From Flectobacillus roseus (GTDB taxonomy: Bacteria; Bacteroidota; Bacteroidia; Cytophagales; Spirosomataceae): a stretch of DNA of 46,308 nucleotides. The stretch's first letter is position 1. Every line of letters begins with the position of its first letter. Location: NCBI RefSeq assembly GCF_030056665.1, contig NZ_JASHIG010000047.1; one strand, written 5' to 3'. Shown one piece after another: positions 8,101 to 15,233 of this stretch. Both the position numbers and the translations under genes were made by a program. A model generated the notes under the pieces. It worked only from the letters and a program-made list of their open reading frames with translations, did not search any database and was not told the DNA's origin.

Positions 8101-8835
8101 ATGAGAAAGTTACTTTATTTTTTCATTTTGAGTTCGACCGTTCAGGCTTTTGCCCAAACAGAAGTAGCTCAATTAGCTAGCTCGAGGCAGATTACTAAGA
8201 AAGAAACTGCCAATCTCGACAGCCAGGATGTCCGTTATTTACCCCTTTTTGGAAGTAGAGAGACCTTACAAAAGCAACTCGTTAAGAATGCCGACTTTGT
8301 AGAGCAATGTATTACGAACTTTTCGACTAAAGAAGAAGCTAGTAAGTTTTTTGCCGAACGTGGTTGGGAGTACTTGAGTGAAGGTCTATTGGATACTGCT
8401 ACTTATCGCTTTAATCTTGCTTATTTGCTCAATCCCAATAATATGGATGTGTACTGGGGTTTAGGTTCGATTAGTTACCAACGAAACAACTTCGAGCAAT
8501 CGGCGACATTCTTGAGGAAAGGCTTATCGCTTTCACCCGATAATACTGTTTTGATGATAGACGTGGCAACGGTTCAGATTGCTTGTTTCAAAGAAAAGAA
8601 AGATTGTAATGATATTGACGATGCTTTGGCTTTGTTAGAAAAATCGGTAAAACTAGATTCGACTAATGCCAATGCTTGGCTTAAATATTCTATTGCAGAG
8701 TTTCAGTTAGAACATTATGACAAAGCGTGGGATTATCTCCACAAATGCCGAGTACTGGATTTGAGCTTTGTCGATTTGAATTATGTGCAAGAATTAATGG
8801 CCAAAAAAGAAGACCCTGTGGGCTTTTTTAAATAA
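8101..8835 (+). CDS. secreted TPR protein
   Basis: A 244-residue protein with an N-terminal signal peptide (MRKLLYFFILSSTVQAFAQ, cleavage probably after residue 18-19) and about four tetratricopeptide repeats from residue 80 to 225. Typical TPR texts are AERGWEYLSEGLLDTATYRF, DVYWGLGSISYQRNNFEQSA, TFLRKGLSLSPDN and ANAWLKYSIAEFQLEHYDKA. TPR stacks bind partner proteins; here the partner would be periplasmic. The ATG at 8101 is chosen because the signal peptide starts there; an earlier GTG at 8083 would add six uncharged residues before it. It ends in a strong terminator and is not part of an obvious operon. The exact role is unknown. Confidence 0.85.
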   Translation: MRKLLYFFILSSTVQAFAQTEVAQLASSRQITKKETANLDSQDVRYLPLFGSRETLQKQLVKNADFVEQCITNFSTKEEASKFFAERGWEYLSEGLLDTATYRFNLAYLLNPNNMDVYWGLGSISYQRNNFEQSATFLRKGLSLSPDNTVLMIDVATVQIACFKEKKDCNDIDDALALLEKSVKLDSTNANAWLKYSIAEFQLEHYDKAWDYLHKCRVLDLSFVDLNYVQELMAKKEDPVGFFK

Positions 8836-8849
8836 TATCAACAAAACAC

Positions 8850-8892
8850 CACAAAAAAGCCTAGTTACAATGAGTAGCTAGGCTTTTTTGTG
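8850..8892 (+). terminator. rho-independent terminator of the TPR gene
   Basis: CACAAAAAAGCCTAG pairs perfectly with CTAGGCTTTTTTGTG across a 13-nt loop. The A-run on one side and T-run on the other would let it work in both directions. Confidence 0.85.
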
Positions 8893-9103
8893 TGCTTTAA
8901 TTCCTTGAAATTGATTGTGTACAAGATTTAATATGACTATTTTGTGAAAAAAATAAGCAAACTATCTCCCATATATTATAATCAATAATGCAAGATTGTT
9001 TTGAGGAATTTGGTATAAAGCGAAAAGATATTCCAAAAAATAGCTTTCAAGAGTTGTATCAATAAACTGCATGACAATATTGCCCTAAATCCTAACAACA
9101 ACT

Positions 9104-10597
9104 ATGCAATACATAGGATCAATTGACCAAGGTACAACTAGTACACGATTTATTATTTTTGACAAACAAGGTAATATGATTTCGGTTGGTCAAAAAGAAC
9201 ATGCACAGATTTATCCACAAGCAGGATGGGTCGAGCACGATGCAACCGAAATTTGGCAAAATACACAAGAAGTCATTGGTTTGGCATTGGGCAAGGTTAA
9301 TTTGTCGCCACATGATTTAGCTGCTGTAGGTATTACAAACCAACGTGAAACTACTGTTATTTGGAATAAACATACTGGCGAACCTTATTATAATGCCCTA
9401 GTTTGGCAGGATACGCGCGTTGGAAATACCGTAGCAGAATTGGAAGCATCGAGAGGAGCAAACTGTTTTAGAGAAAAAACAGGATTACCTCTGGCTACCT
9501 ATTTTAGTGGTCTGAAAATCAAATGGTTGTTGGATAATGTAGAGGGACTTCGTGAAGCAGCACAAAATGGAGAAGCCATTTTTGGTAATATGGACACTTA
9601 TGTAATCTGGAATTTGACAGGTGGAACCGATGGCGGTATCCATGTCACAGACGTAACCAATGCCAGCCGTACCCAATTGATGAATCTCCATACTATGCAA
9701 TGGGATGATGAAATATTAGCGATTTTAGATATTCCCAAGCAAATATTACCAGAAATTCGCTCAAGTAGCGAGGTATATGCTGAGGCCAAAGGCTTATTGG
9801 TGGGTGTGCCCGTAGCAGGTGATTTGGGCGACCAGCAAGCTGCCTTGGTTGGACAAACCTGCTTTGCGGCTGGCGAAGCCAAAAATACTTATGGAACGGG
9901 ATGTTTTATGCTACTCAATACTGGTACAACACCCACTCCTTCGACTCATGGATTATTAACAACAGTAGCTTATCAGTTTGGAAAAGAACCTGTCCATTAT
10001 GCCTTGGAAGGGTCTGTGGCTATTACGGGAGCTTTGGTACAATGGTTAAGAGATAATTTAGGTATTATTGAAAAAAGCTCAGACATAGAAGACCTTGCTA
10101 AATCGGTAGAAGATAACGGCGGGTGTTACTTTGTTCCAGCATTTTCGGGGCTATATGCTCCTTATTGGAAAGCCGATGCTCGTGGTATTATCGCAGGTTT
10201 GACTCGCTATGTCAACAAAGGGCATATCGCCCGTGCAGCCTTGGAAGCTACAGCTTTTCAAACTTTGGAAGTGTTGGAATCCATGGAAAAAGATGCCAAA
10301 ATCGAAATATCATCATTACGTGTTGATGGGGGAATGGTCGTAAACGAAATGCTAATGCAGTTTCAGTCAGATATGCTAGATGTACCCGTTGTGTGTCCTG
10401 CTATGATCGAAACCACTGCTCTGGGTGCTGCTTATGCGGCTGGTTTGGCCGTAGGGTACTGGCAAGATTTGAATGATTTAAAGCAAAACTGGGGCATAGC
10501 TCATACTTGGAATCCAGACATGCCGTCAGAACAACGAGAAAAACTATATCATTACTGGAAAAAAGCGGTTACGCGTAGTTTTGAATGGGAAGAGTAA
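9104..10597 (+). CDS. glpK: glycerol kinase
   Basis: A 497-residue FGGY-family kinase that converts glycerol and ATP to sn-glycerol 3-phosphate in the cytoplasm, the entry step of glycerol use and a source for phospholipid backbones. The sequence is canonical: IGSIDQGTTSTRFIIFD (phosphate-1 motif, residues 4-20), the substrate region GWVEHDATEIW, ITNQRET with the conserved Arg, ALVWQDTR, the AGDLGDQQAALVGQ segment with the catalytic Asp (about residue 245), KNTYGTGCFMLLNTG, and the C-terminal RVDGGMVVNEMLMQFQSD adenosine-binding block. Length matches E. coli GlpK (about 500). No glycerol facilitator or glycerol-3-phosphate dehydrogenase gene is next to it, so it is an isolated glpK. The start at 9104 is fixed by the conserved N-terminus. 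Confidence 0.97.
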   Translation: MQYIGSIDQGTTSTRFIIFDKQGNMISVGQKEHAQIYPQAGWVEHDATEIWQNTQEVIGLALGKVNLSPHDLAAVGITNQRETTVIWNKHTGEPYYNALVWQDTRVGNTVAELEASRGANCFREKTGLPLATYFSGLKIKWLLDNVEGLREAAQNGEAIFGNMDTYVIWNLTGGTDGGIHVTDVTNASRTQLMNLHTMQWDDEILAILDIPKQILPEIRSSSEVYAEAKGLLVGVPVAGDLGDQQAALVGQTCFAAGEAKNTYGTGCFMLLNTGTTPTPSTHGLLTTVAYQFGKEPVHYALEGSVAITGALVQWLRDNLGIIEKSSDIEDLAKSVEDNGGCYFVPAFSGLYAPYWKADARGIIAGLTRYVNKGHIARAALEATAFQTLEVLESMEKDAKIEISSLRVDGGMVVNEMLMQFQSDMLDVPVVCPAMIETTALGAAYAAGLAVGYWQDLNDLKQNWGIAHTWNPDMPSEQREKLYHYWKKAVTRSFEWEE

Positions 10598-10762
10598 AAT
10601 AAGGAAAGGGTTTTAAAAAGGATTCAGCCTATCATTTGGCCAACTATCTTTATTTTTAACCGAAAAAACTAAAAGCTTTGCCAAACGATTTTGTATCTTG
10701 TAGTATTGCAAAACCATATTGGGCAACAAGCTCATATTTTTCAAAATCAAAACCTTATTCCT

Positions 10763-11791
10763 ATGCAACGTCTTACAGTAGCTGGTAGATTGATTATCAC
10801 AGCCCTTGTAGTAGCGGCTTTTTATTTTGGATTCTCTAAGTTGGGAGGACAGGAGTTACTCAAAAAATTCAAGACAACAGATTCGACTCAAACAGCATCG
10901 ACAACTTCTAGTACTTTGCCTGCCGAAGAAAATAGTTCGAGCGAAGCAAGTAGTAATAGTAACGATGAGGCTACCTCAACGACCAAAGCTTCTTTTGACT
11001 ATACAGCACCAGTACCGATTGCTGGCAAGCTCAAAGGTGTGGTAGAATTGGGAGCTAGCGGATTCAACTCGTTTATTGTTCGTATCGACAAAGACAAGAA
11101 CTGGAAGCTGGAAAAAGCAGAATTTGGTAATAGCCTTGTAACTGAGAATATGGCTACCGATGAAGATGTACGAACTGGTTTGAAAAAGTACATTGGAGGT
11201 ATGCTAGATTATGGCGTTGGAGGTAAAGAAATTCATTTTGTCGTTAGTTCTGGAGCCATAAAAGCGGAGGTAACCCAAAAAATTATCAAAGCACTCAAGT
11301 CTCTTAACTATTACGTAAATACTGTAACTCCAGAGCAAGAAGGTGTACTTGGATTGAAAGTTGTACAACCCAAAGAATTTGCTGATAATTCATTTGTAGT
11401 TGATATTGGTTCTGGCAATACCAAGATTTCGTGGCATGAAGGCTCTGCTATTCGTTCTCTAGAATCGTATGGCGCGAAGTACTTTCAAAATAGTATCGAT
11501 GATGAAACTGTAGCCAAAGAAATATCGGCAAAGTCAAAACAAATTCCTTCTGCAAACCGTGAAACTTGCTTTATCATTGGTGGTGTACCATTCGAATTGG
11601 CTAAAGCTGTTCGCAAAGGAAATGAGCGTTATACCGTTTTAGATGCTCCTTCGGCTTATAAACTAGACAATGCAAAGTCAAAAGCTGGTTTGAATATCTA
11701 TAAGTCTGTGGCAGAAACAACAGGGTGTAAGAAATTTATATTTGACTGGGATGCCAACTTTACCATCGGTTTCTTGTTGAATTTGCCATAA
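10763..11791 (+). CDS. membrane-anchored Ppx/GppA-like (ASKHA-fold) protein
   Basis: A 342-residue protein. Residues 1-30 hold one membrane helix after a short basic start (MQRLTVAGRLIITALVVAAF). Residues 35-75 are a Thr/Ser/Glu-rich linker. From residue 90 the protein shows the motifs of exopolyphosphatase/Ppx-GppA type ASKHA folds: VVELGASGFNSFIVRID (phosphate-1 like), a long helix with EVTQKIIKALKSL, FVVDIGSGNTKISWHEG (phosphate-2 like), and CFIIGGVPFELAKAV (adenosine-like GG loop). The ATG at 10763 was preferred to an upstream TTG because the membrane anchor starts there. By the positive-inside rule the enzyme-like domain would face the periplasm, which is odd for a nucleotide- or polyphosphate-binding fold. 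The acidic residues of active Ppx enzymes are not all obvious, so activity is uncertain. Confidence 0.8.
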   Translation: MQRLTVAGRLIITALVVAAFYFGFSKLGGQELLKKFKTTDSTQTASTTSSTLPAEENSSSEASSNSNDEATSTTKASFDYTAPVPIAGKLKGVVELGASGFNSFIVRIDKDKNWKLEKAEFGNSLVTENMATDEDVRTGLKKYIGGMLDYGVGGKEIHFVVSSGAIKAEVTQKIIKALKSLNYYVNTVTPEQEGVLGLKVVQPKEFADNSFVVDIGSGNTKISWHEGSAIRSLESYGAKYFQNSIDDETVAKEISAKSKQIPSANRETCFIIGGVPFELAKAVRKGNERYTVLDAPSAYKLDNAKSKAGLNIYKSVAETTGCKKFIFDWDANFTIGFLLNLP

Positions 11792-11834
11792 TTCAACATT
11801 TTTTAATCCTTTGACAATCTTTACTTCTAATATT

Positions 11835-11868
11835 AAGGTCGACTAAAAAAGTCGACCTTTTTGTTTTA
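11835..11868 (+). terminator. rho-independent terminator after the Ppx-like gene
   Basis: AAGGTCGACT pairs with AGTCGACCTT across a five-A loop, followed by a T-rich tail (TTTTGTTTT). Confidence 0.85.
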
Positions 11869-11950
11869 TTTAAAAACTTAATCAAAGAGATTTTCTCGAA
11901 AGATATTTTATAAATTACCGTACTATCTGAGACATTTAATACAAAACCCA

Positions 11951-13192
11951 ATGACGACCTTTAAGAAAAAAATAATCTCATTTTGGAAAGTTCTAGGCCC
12001 AGGTTTAATCACAGGTGCAAGCGATGATGATCCTTCTGGTATAGCAACATATTCTCAAGCGGGAGCACAATTTGGCACTAAATTGCTGTGGACAGCCATT
12101 GTAACTTATCCGCTCATGGTATCTATTCAAGAAATGTGTGCCAGAATTGGTTTGGTGGCAGGGAAGGGACTTATGGGGACTATCAAAAAATACTATCCTC
12201 CTTACATTTTATACCTGATTTTACTGGTCAGTATTCCTTCTATCATTCTTAATATTGGGGCAGATATTGCAGGAATGGGAGCGGTCGGGCATTTGATTTT
12301 TCCTGAAATACCTGTTTTTATTTGCTCGATTAGTTTTACGACTTTACTTATACTTGGCATTGTCTTTTTATCTTATCGTCGTATTGCGATGATTCTCAAA
12401 TGGCTCTGTATTGTGTTGTTTAGCTATATTGCAATTCCTTTTATGTTAAAAATCAATTGGTTATCTGTTTTGCATGACACCTTAATTCCTAAAATTGAAT
12501 ATTCATCCGACTATTTTGTTGCCTTGGTAGGTATTTTGGGGACTACTATTTCCCCGTATTTATTCTTTTGGCAAGCCTCCATGGAAGTCGAAGAAATCCA
12601 ACAACGTCATTTGGTTGTAGACAAACGGGTAATTCATTCCATGCAAAGCGATGTTCGTTGGGGAATGCTATTGACCAATGTAGTTTTCTTTTTCATCATC
12701 CTTACAACAGGTGTAGTATTGTTTCAAGCAGGCATTTTTCATGTAGATACCGTGGAAGAAGCCGCCCGTGCATTACAACCTTTGGCTGGAGACAATGCCT
12801 ATTTGTTGTTTGCGGTTGGTGTAATTGGTACAGGTTTGTTGGCGGTGCCTGTGCTTTCAGGGGCCTTGAGCTATATGATTGCGGAGGCTTTTGATTGGCA
12901 AGAAGGTTTAGATAAAAAATTTCATGAAGCAAAGGGTTTTTATATTACGCTAATCGTTTCGATGCTTGTTGGACTTTTTGTCAATATTATAGGAATTAGT
13001 CCTATCAAAGCCTTGATTTATACCGCGGTTTTATACGGGATGATTGCCCCCATTTTGATTGCTATTATTTTGCATATCAGTAATAACAAAACGATTATGG
13101 GACGATTTGTCAATACGCGATTAGATAACTTTATGGGAGCACTTACCATGTTGGTTATGACATTAGCAGCTGTAGCATTAGTAATGTTGTAA
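11951..13192 (+). CDS. Nramp-family divalent metal transporter, atypical metal site
   Basis: A 413-residue polytopic inner-membrane protein of the Nramp/SLC11 family, which imports divalent metals with protons. The first helix carries the family text GPGLITGASDDDPSGIATYS. About 11 helices follow, with QEMCARIG and GADIAGMG matching other family signatures. The metal-binding residues differ from the canonical form. In helix 1 the motif DPGN is DPSG (residues 27-30). In helix 6 the canonical MPH is SPY (residues 201-203), so the metal-coordinating Met is replaced by Ser and the His by Tyr. Such variants are known within the family and have been linked to other substrates, for example Mg2+ in NRAMP-related transporters, but the substrate here cannot be read directly. 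It stands alone, between two terminated units. Confidence 0.9.
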   Translation: MTTFKKKIISFWKVLGPGLITGASDDDPSGIATYSQAGAQFGTKLLWTAIVTYPLMVSIQEMCARIGLVAGKGLMGTIKKYYPPYILYLILLVSIPSIILNIGADIAGMGAVGHLIFPEIPVFICSISFTTLLILGIVFLSYRRIAMILKWLCIVLFSYIAIPFMLKINWLSVLHDTLIPKIEYSSDYFVALVGILGTTISPYLFFWQASMEVEEIQQRHLVVDKRVIHSMQSDVRWGMLLTNVVFFFIILTTGVVLFQAGIFHVDTVEEAARALQPLAGDNAYLLFAVGVIGTGLLAVPVLSGALSYMIAEAFDWQEGLDKKFHEAKGFYITLIVSMLVGLFVNIIGISPIKALIYTAVLYGMIAPILIAIILHISNNKTIMGRFVNTRLDNFMGALTMLVMTLAAVALVML

Positions 13193-13213
13193 GGCGATTC
13201 GCTAAAATATTCA

Positions 13214-13221
13214 TACCTTTG
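13214..13221 (+). promoter_or_regulatory. -7 promoter element for the VF530 gene
   Basis: TACCTTTG matches TAnnTTTG. It ends only six bases before the ATG at 13227, so transcription would begin at or next to the start codon and the mRNA would be nearly leaderless. Confidence 0.5.
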
Positions 13222-13226
13222 TACTT

Positions 13227-13478
13227 ATGAATCAGCAAGTAAATAATCCCTTACATGGCATCACGCTCGAAATGATCATTAATCATTTGGTGGCTTATTA
13301 TGGCTGGAGTCAATTGGGGCAACTCATTGAAATACGCTGTTTTAATTTTGAACCAAGTGTAAAATCGAGTTTGAAGTTTTTGCGTAAAACGCCTTGGGCT
13401 AGACAAAAAGTCGAGGAGTTGTATATAAAAACAGTCAGAGAGATTGAGCGTAAAAGTAATGTCCATGAAACCAAATAA
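13227..13478 (+). CDS. VF530 family (DUF2132) small DNA-binding-like protein
   Basis: An 83-residue protein that matches the VF530/DUF2132 family throughout: NPLHGITLEMIINHLVAYYG, then W.QL...I.IRCF....PSVKSSLKFLRKTPWAR and KVEELYIK. The family is named after a Vibrio fischeri protein with a solved structure and is described as DNA-binding; its cellular role is poorly known. Length is normal for the family. Its last 20 bases overlap the start of the pseudouridine synthase gene, so the two are translationally coupled. Confidence 0.9.
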   Translation: MNQQVNNPLHGITLEMIINHLVAYYGWSQLGQLIEIRCFNFEPSVKSSLKFLRKTPWARQKVEELYIKTVREIERKSNVHETK

Positions 13479-14376
13479 ATGGAGTCCCAAACCTGAGGGT
13501 GCTCCTTCAAAATCTTCGGAGGCAAAATTTCAGGTAACCGAAAATACCGAATTGATGGTGTTCCTGATTGCCAAGATGCCACATAAAAGTAGAATCAATA
13601 TCAAGAGTCTTCTTCGTGACAAACAAGTATTAGTCGATGGCAAAGCCATTTCTCAATTTAACCACCCTTTGGTGGCAGGGCAGGAAGTGCAAATTAAGGC
13701 TTTGAAATCGCATCAAGAAAAACCTTACAAAGGACTTAATGTTATTTTTGAAGACCAATATTTGATTGTTATCAACAAAGAAGCAGGTTTGTTGTCGATT
13801 GCAACTGATCGTGAAAAGGACCAAACGGCCTACTCAATTTTGAGTGATCACGTCAAAAAAGAGAACCCCACGAATCGTATCTTTATCGTACATCGCCTCG
13901 ACCGCGAAACTTCTGGTGTAATGATTTATGCCAAAAGCGAAAAGATTCAAAAGCTTTTGCAAGAATCTTGGCACGAAACTAAGGAGCGTGTTTATGCAGC
14001 GGTAGTAGAAGGGCAGTTGAAATACCCCTATGGAACGGTAGAATCGTATTTGGTAGAAAGTAAAGCCTATATTGTGTATTCGTCACAAAATCCTAATAAC
14101 GGACAAAAAGCCGTTACACATTACGAAACCATTAAGTCCAATAGCAATTATTCACTTGTAAAAGTGAAGTTGGAAACAGGTCGTAAAAACCAAGTAAGAG
14201 TTCACATGCAAGATCTCGGTCACCCAGTGATTGGCGATGCCAAATACGGATCAAAAGTAAATCCTATCAAAAGATTGGGCTTACACGCATGGGAATTGAA
14301 CTTTATTCATCCTGTAACAAAAGAAGTTTTTAATTTTCAAACACCACTACCAGGAAAGTTTAAGGCGCTGTTTTAA
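13459..14376 (+). CDS. RluA-family pseudouridine synthase with N-terminal S4-like domain
   Basis: A 305-residue enzyme that isomerises uridine to pseudouridine in rRNA or tRNA. Residues 28-80 form an S4-like RNA-binding domain (LIAKMPHKSRINIKSLLRDK, then VLVDGKAISQFNHPLVAGQEV). Residues 95-300 are the catalytic domain: NVIFEDQYLIVINKEAGLLS, then the signature HRLDRETSG (145-153) with the catalytic Asp at about 148, RVYAAVVEG, and KLETGRKNQVRVHMQDLGHPVIGDAKYG. Two ATGs (13459 and 13465) are possible starts; both overlap the end of the VF530 gene, and an even earlier TTG adds only a few residues. The target RNA (RluC, RluD or TruC-like) cannot be assigned from the sequence. Confidence 0.93.
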   Translation: MSMKPNKWSPKPEGAPSKSSEAKFQVTENTELMVFLIAKMPHKSRINIKSLLRDKQVLVDGKAISQFNHPLVAGQEVQIKALKSHQEKPYKGLNVIFEDQYLIVINKEAGLLSIATDREKDQTAYSILSDHVKKENPTNRIFIVHRLDRETSGVMIYAKSEKIQKLLQESWHETKERVYAAVVEGQLKYPYGTVESYLVESKAYIVYSSQNPNNGQKAVTHYETIKSNSNYSLVKVKLETGRKNQVRVHMQDLGHPVIGDAKYGSKVNPIKRLGLHAWELNFIHPVTKEVFNFQTPLPGKFKALF

Positions 14377-14387
14377 TATGCTTTAGG

Positions 14388-14507
14388 CGGGCAAAATTAA
14401 ATGATTGGGTTTTTGGCAGTCAGCTATGGGCACATGGCAAAAGTATTTCTCATGAAATAGTAGAAGGTTTTCTGCCTAATGCAGCCAACCTAAGTCTTAT
14501 TTTGCCC
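14388..14507. repeat. MITE-like intergenic repeat, related type D
   Basis: An element of about 120 bases with imperfect inverted ends. The left arm begins GGGCAAAATTAAATGATTGG. The right arm in reverse complement begins GGGCAAAATAAGACTTAGG. The outer right-hand text TTATTTTGCCCACTAACTTA is shared with copy A at 3613-3780, but the centre (GGCAGTCAGCTATGGGCAC) is different. It lies directly downstream of the pseudouridine synthase stop. Confidence 0.5.
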
Positions 14508-14548
14508 ACTAACTTAATTTTTTTTTAACGTAAAATCATTCAAAACAA

Positions 14549-14875
14549 ATGGATATATATGTAAGCAGTCTTCCTTTTAAGTTGAAGGAAGCGGGTTTAA
14601 AAGCCCTTTTTGAAACTCATGGAGAGGTTGAATCTGTAAAAATTATTATTGATAAAATCACTCGTCAAAGTAAAGGCTTTGGGTTTGTAATAATGCCCAA
14701 CGAGGAGGAAGCCAAAGCGGCTATCGCTGCGCTTCATGGAAGTGAACTTGATGGAAGAATTTTGATTGTCAGTGAATCTCAACAAAAGTTTCAATCGAGT
14801 GTGAAGGATTCTAAATCAAAGAAAACTTCAAGTGCATACTTTAAAGGTATTGGTAAAAGCTACAGAAAGAAATAA
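14549..14875 (+). CDS. small RRM RNA-binding protein
   Basis: A 108-residue protein made of a single RNA recognition motif with a basic tail. RNP-2 is IYVSSLPF (residues 3-10) and RNP-1 is KGFGFVIM (about 42-49), with the aromatic residues that stack on RNA in place. The usual beta-alpha-beta-beta-alpha-beta order is clear, ending in LDGRILIVSES. Residues 85-108 are Lys/Ser-rich. It resembles the small single-RRM proteins of cyanobacteria and Bacteroidota that bind mRNA and are often cold-induced; that role is inferred from the family. The long T-run before the gene (14518-14526) and the repeat upstream may belong to its leader. It ends at a strong terminator (15068-15120). Confidence 0.93.
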   Translation: MDIYVSSLPFKLKEAGLKALFETHGEVESVKIIIDKITRQSKGFGFVIMPNEEEAKAAIAALHGSELDGRILIVSESQQKFQSSVKDSKSKKTSSAYFKGIGKSYRKK

Positions 14876-14882
14876 TAAGTAT

Positions 14883-15027
14883 TAGTGCAAAACAAGATTT
14901 AAGTGATGTGTTTAGGGACAAGGCAACAGGCACAAGGCACAGAGTGTTAAAATGTTTTTTATTACCCACCGCCGAAAGCCGATACCTGAAAGCCCCAAGT
15001 ACAATCTTAAATTTTATTTTGCCCACA
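14883..15027. repeat. MITE-like intergenic repeat, copy B
   Basis: About 145 bases. The left arm reads AGTGCAAAACAAGATTTAAG then TGATGTGTTTAGG. The right arm, in reverse complement, reads GTGGGCAAAATAAAATTTAA then GATTGTACTTGGGGC. The centre carries GGCAACAGGCACAAGGCAC, GAGTGTTAAAATGTTTTTTA and CCACCGCCGAAAGCCGATAC, nearly as in copy A. This is the cleanest and shortest of the copies. Confidence 0.6.
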
Positions 15028-15067
15028 GCTTATAGCATAAAGCGTATTAATGAAATATGCCAATATA

Positions 15068-15120
15068 GTAAGAGCACTCGTTTAGGGAAAATACCTTGGA
15101 CGAGTGCTCTTACGTTTTAT
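15068..15120 (+). terminator. rho-independent terminator of the RRM gene
   Basis: GTAAGAGCACTCGT pairs perfectly with ACGAGTGCTCTTAC (14 bp, loop of 18), followed by GTTTTAT. It lies 190 bases after the RRM stop, beyond the inserted repeat. Confidence 0.7.
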
Positions 15121-15194
15121 AGTTAAGTTCATTCCACTGGAAGCATTTATCCTGCTCTGATTCTTGAGCTGAAATATTTTTACTAAAAAAATCC

Positions 15195-15202
15195 TACATT
15201 TG
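15195..15202 (+). promoter_or_regulatory. -7 promoter element for the GH43 gene
   Basis: TACATTTG matches TAnnTTTG and lies 31 bases before the ATG at 15234. No clear -33 element. Confidence 0.5.
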
Positions 15203-15233
15203 ATTTGAATTTTTATAAACTCAATTTGAATGT

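Larger units (their letters stand above)
14876..15233. other. intergenic region with MITE-like copy and terminator
   Basis: The 358-base gap between the RRM gene and the GH43 gene holds a MITE-like copy (14883-15027), a perfect terminator hairpin (15068-15120) and the GH43 promoter element (15195-15202). No gene is seen. Confidence 0.6.

Noticed and set aside
10691..10762. TTG-started extension of the Ppx-like protein.
   Set aside because: The membrane anchor with its basic start begins at the ATG at 10763; the 24 extra residues do not look like a signal or domain.
9104..11791. glpK and the Ppx-like gene as one operon.
   Set aside because: The gap is 165 bases, and no functional link is evident from the sequence. 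They are more likely separate units, although no terminator was found between them.
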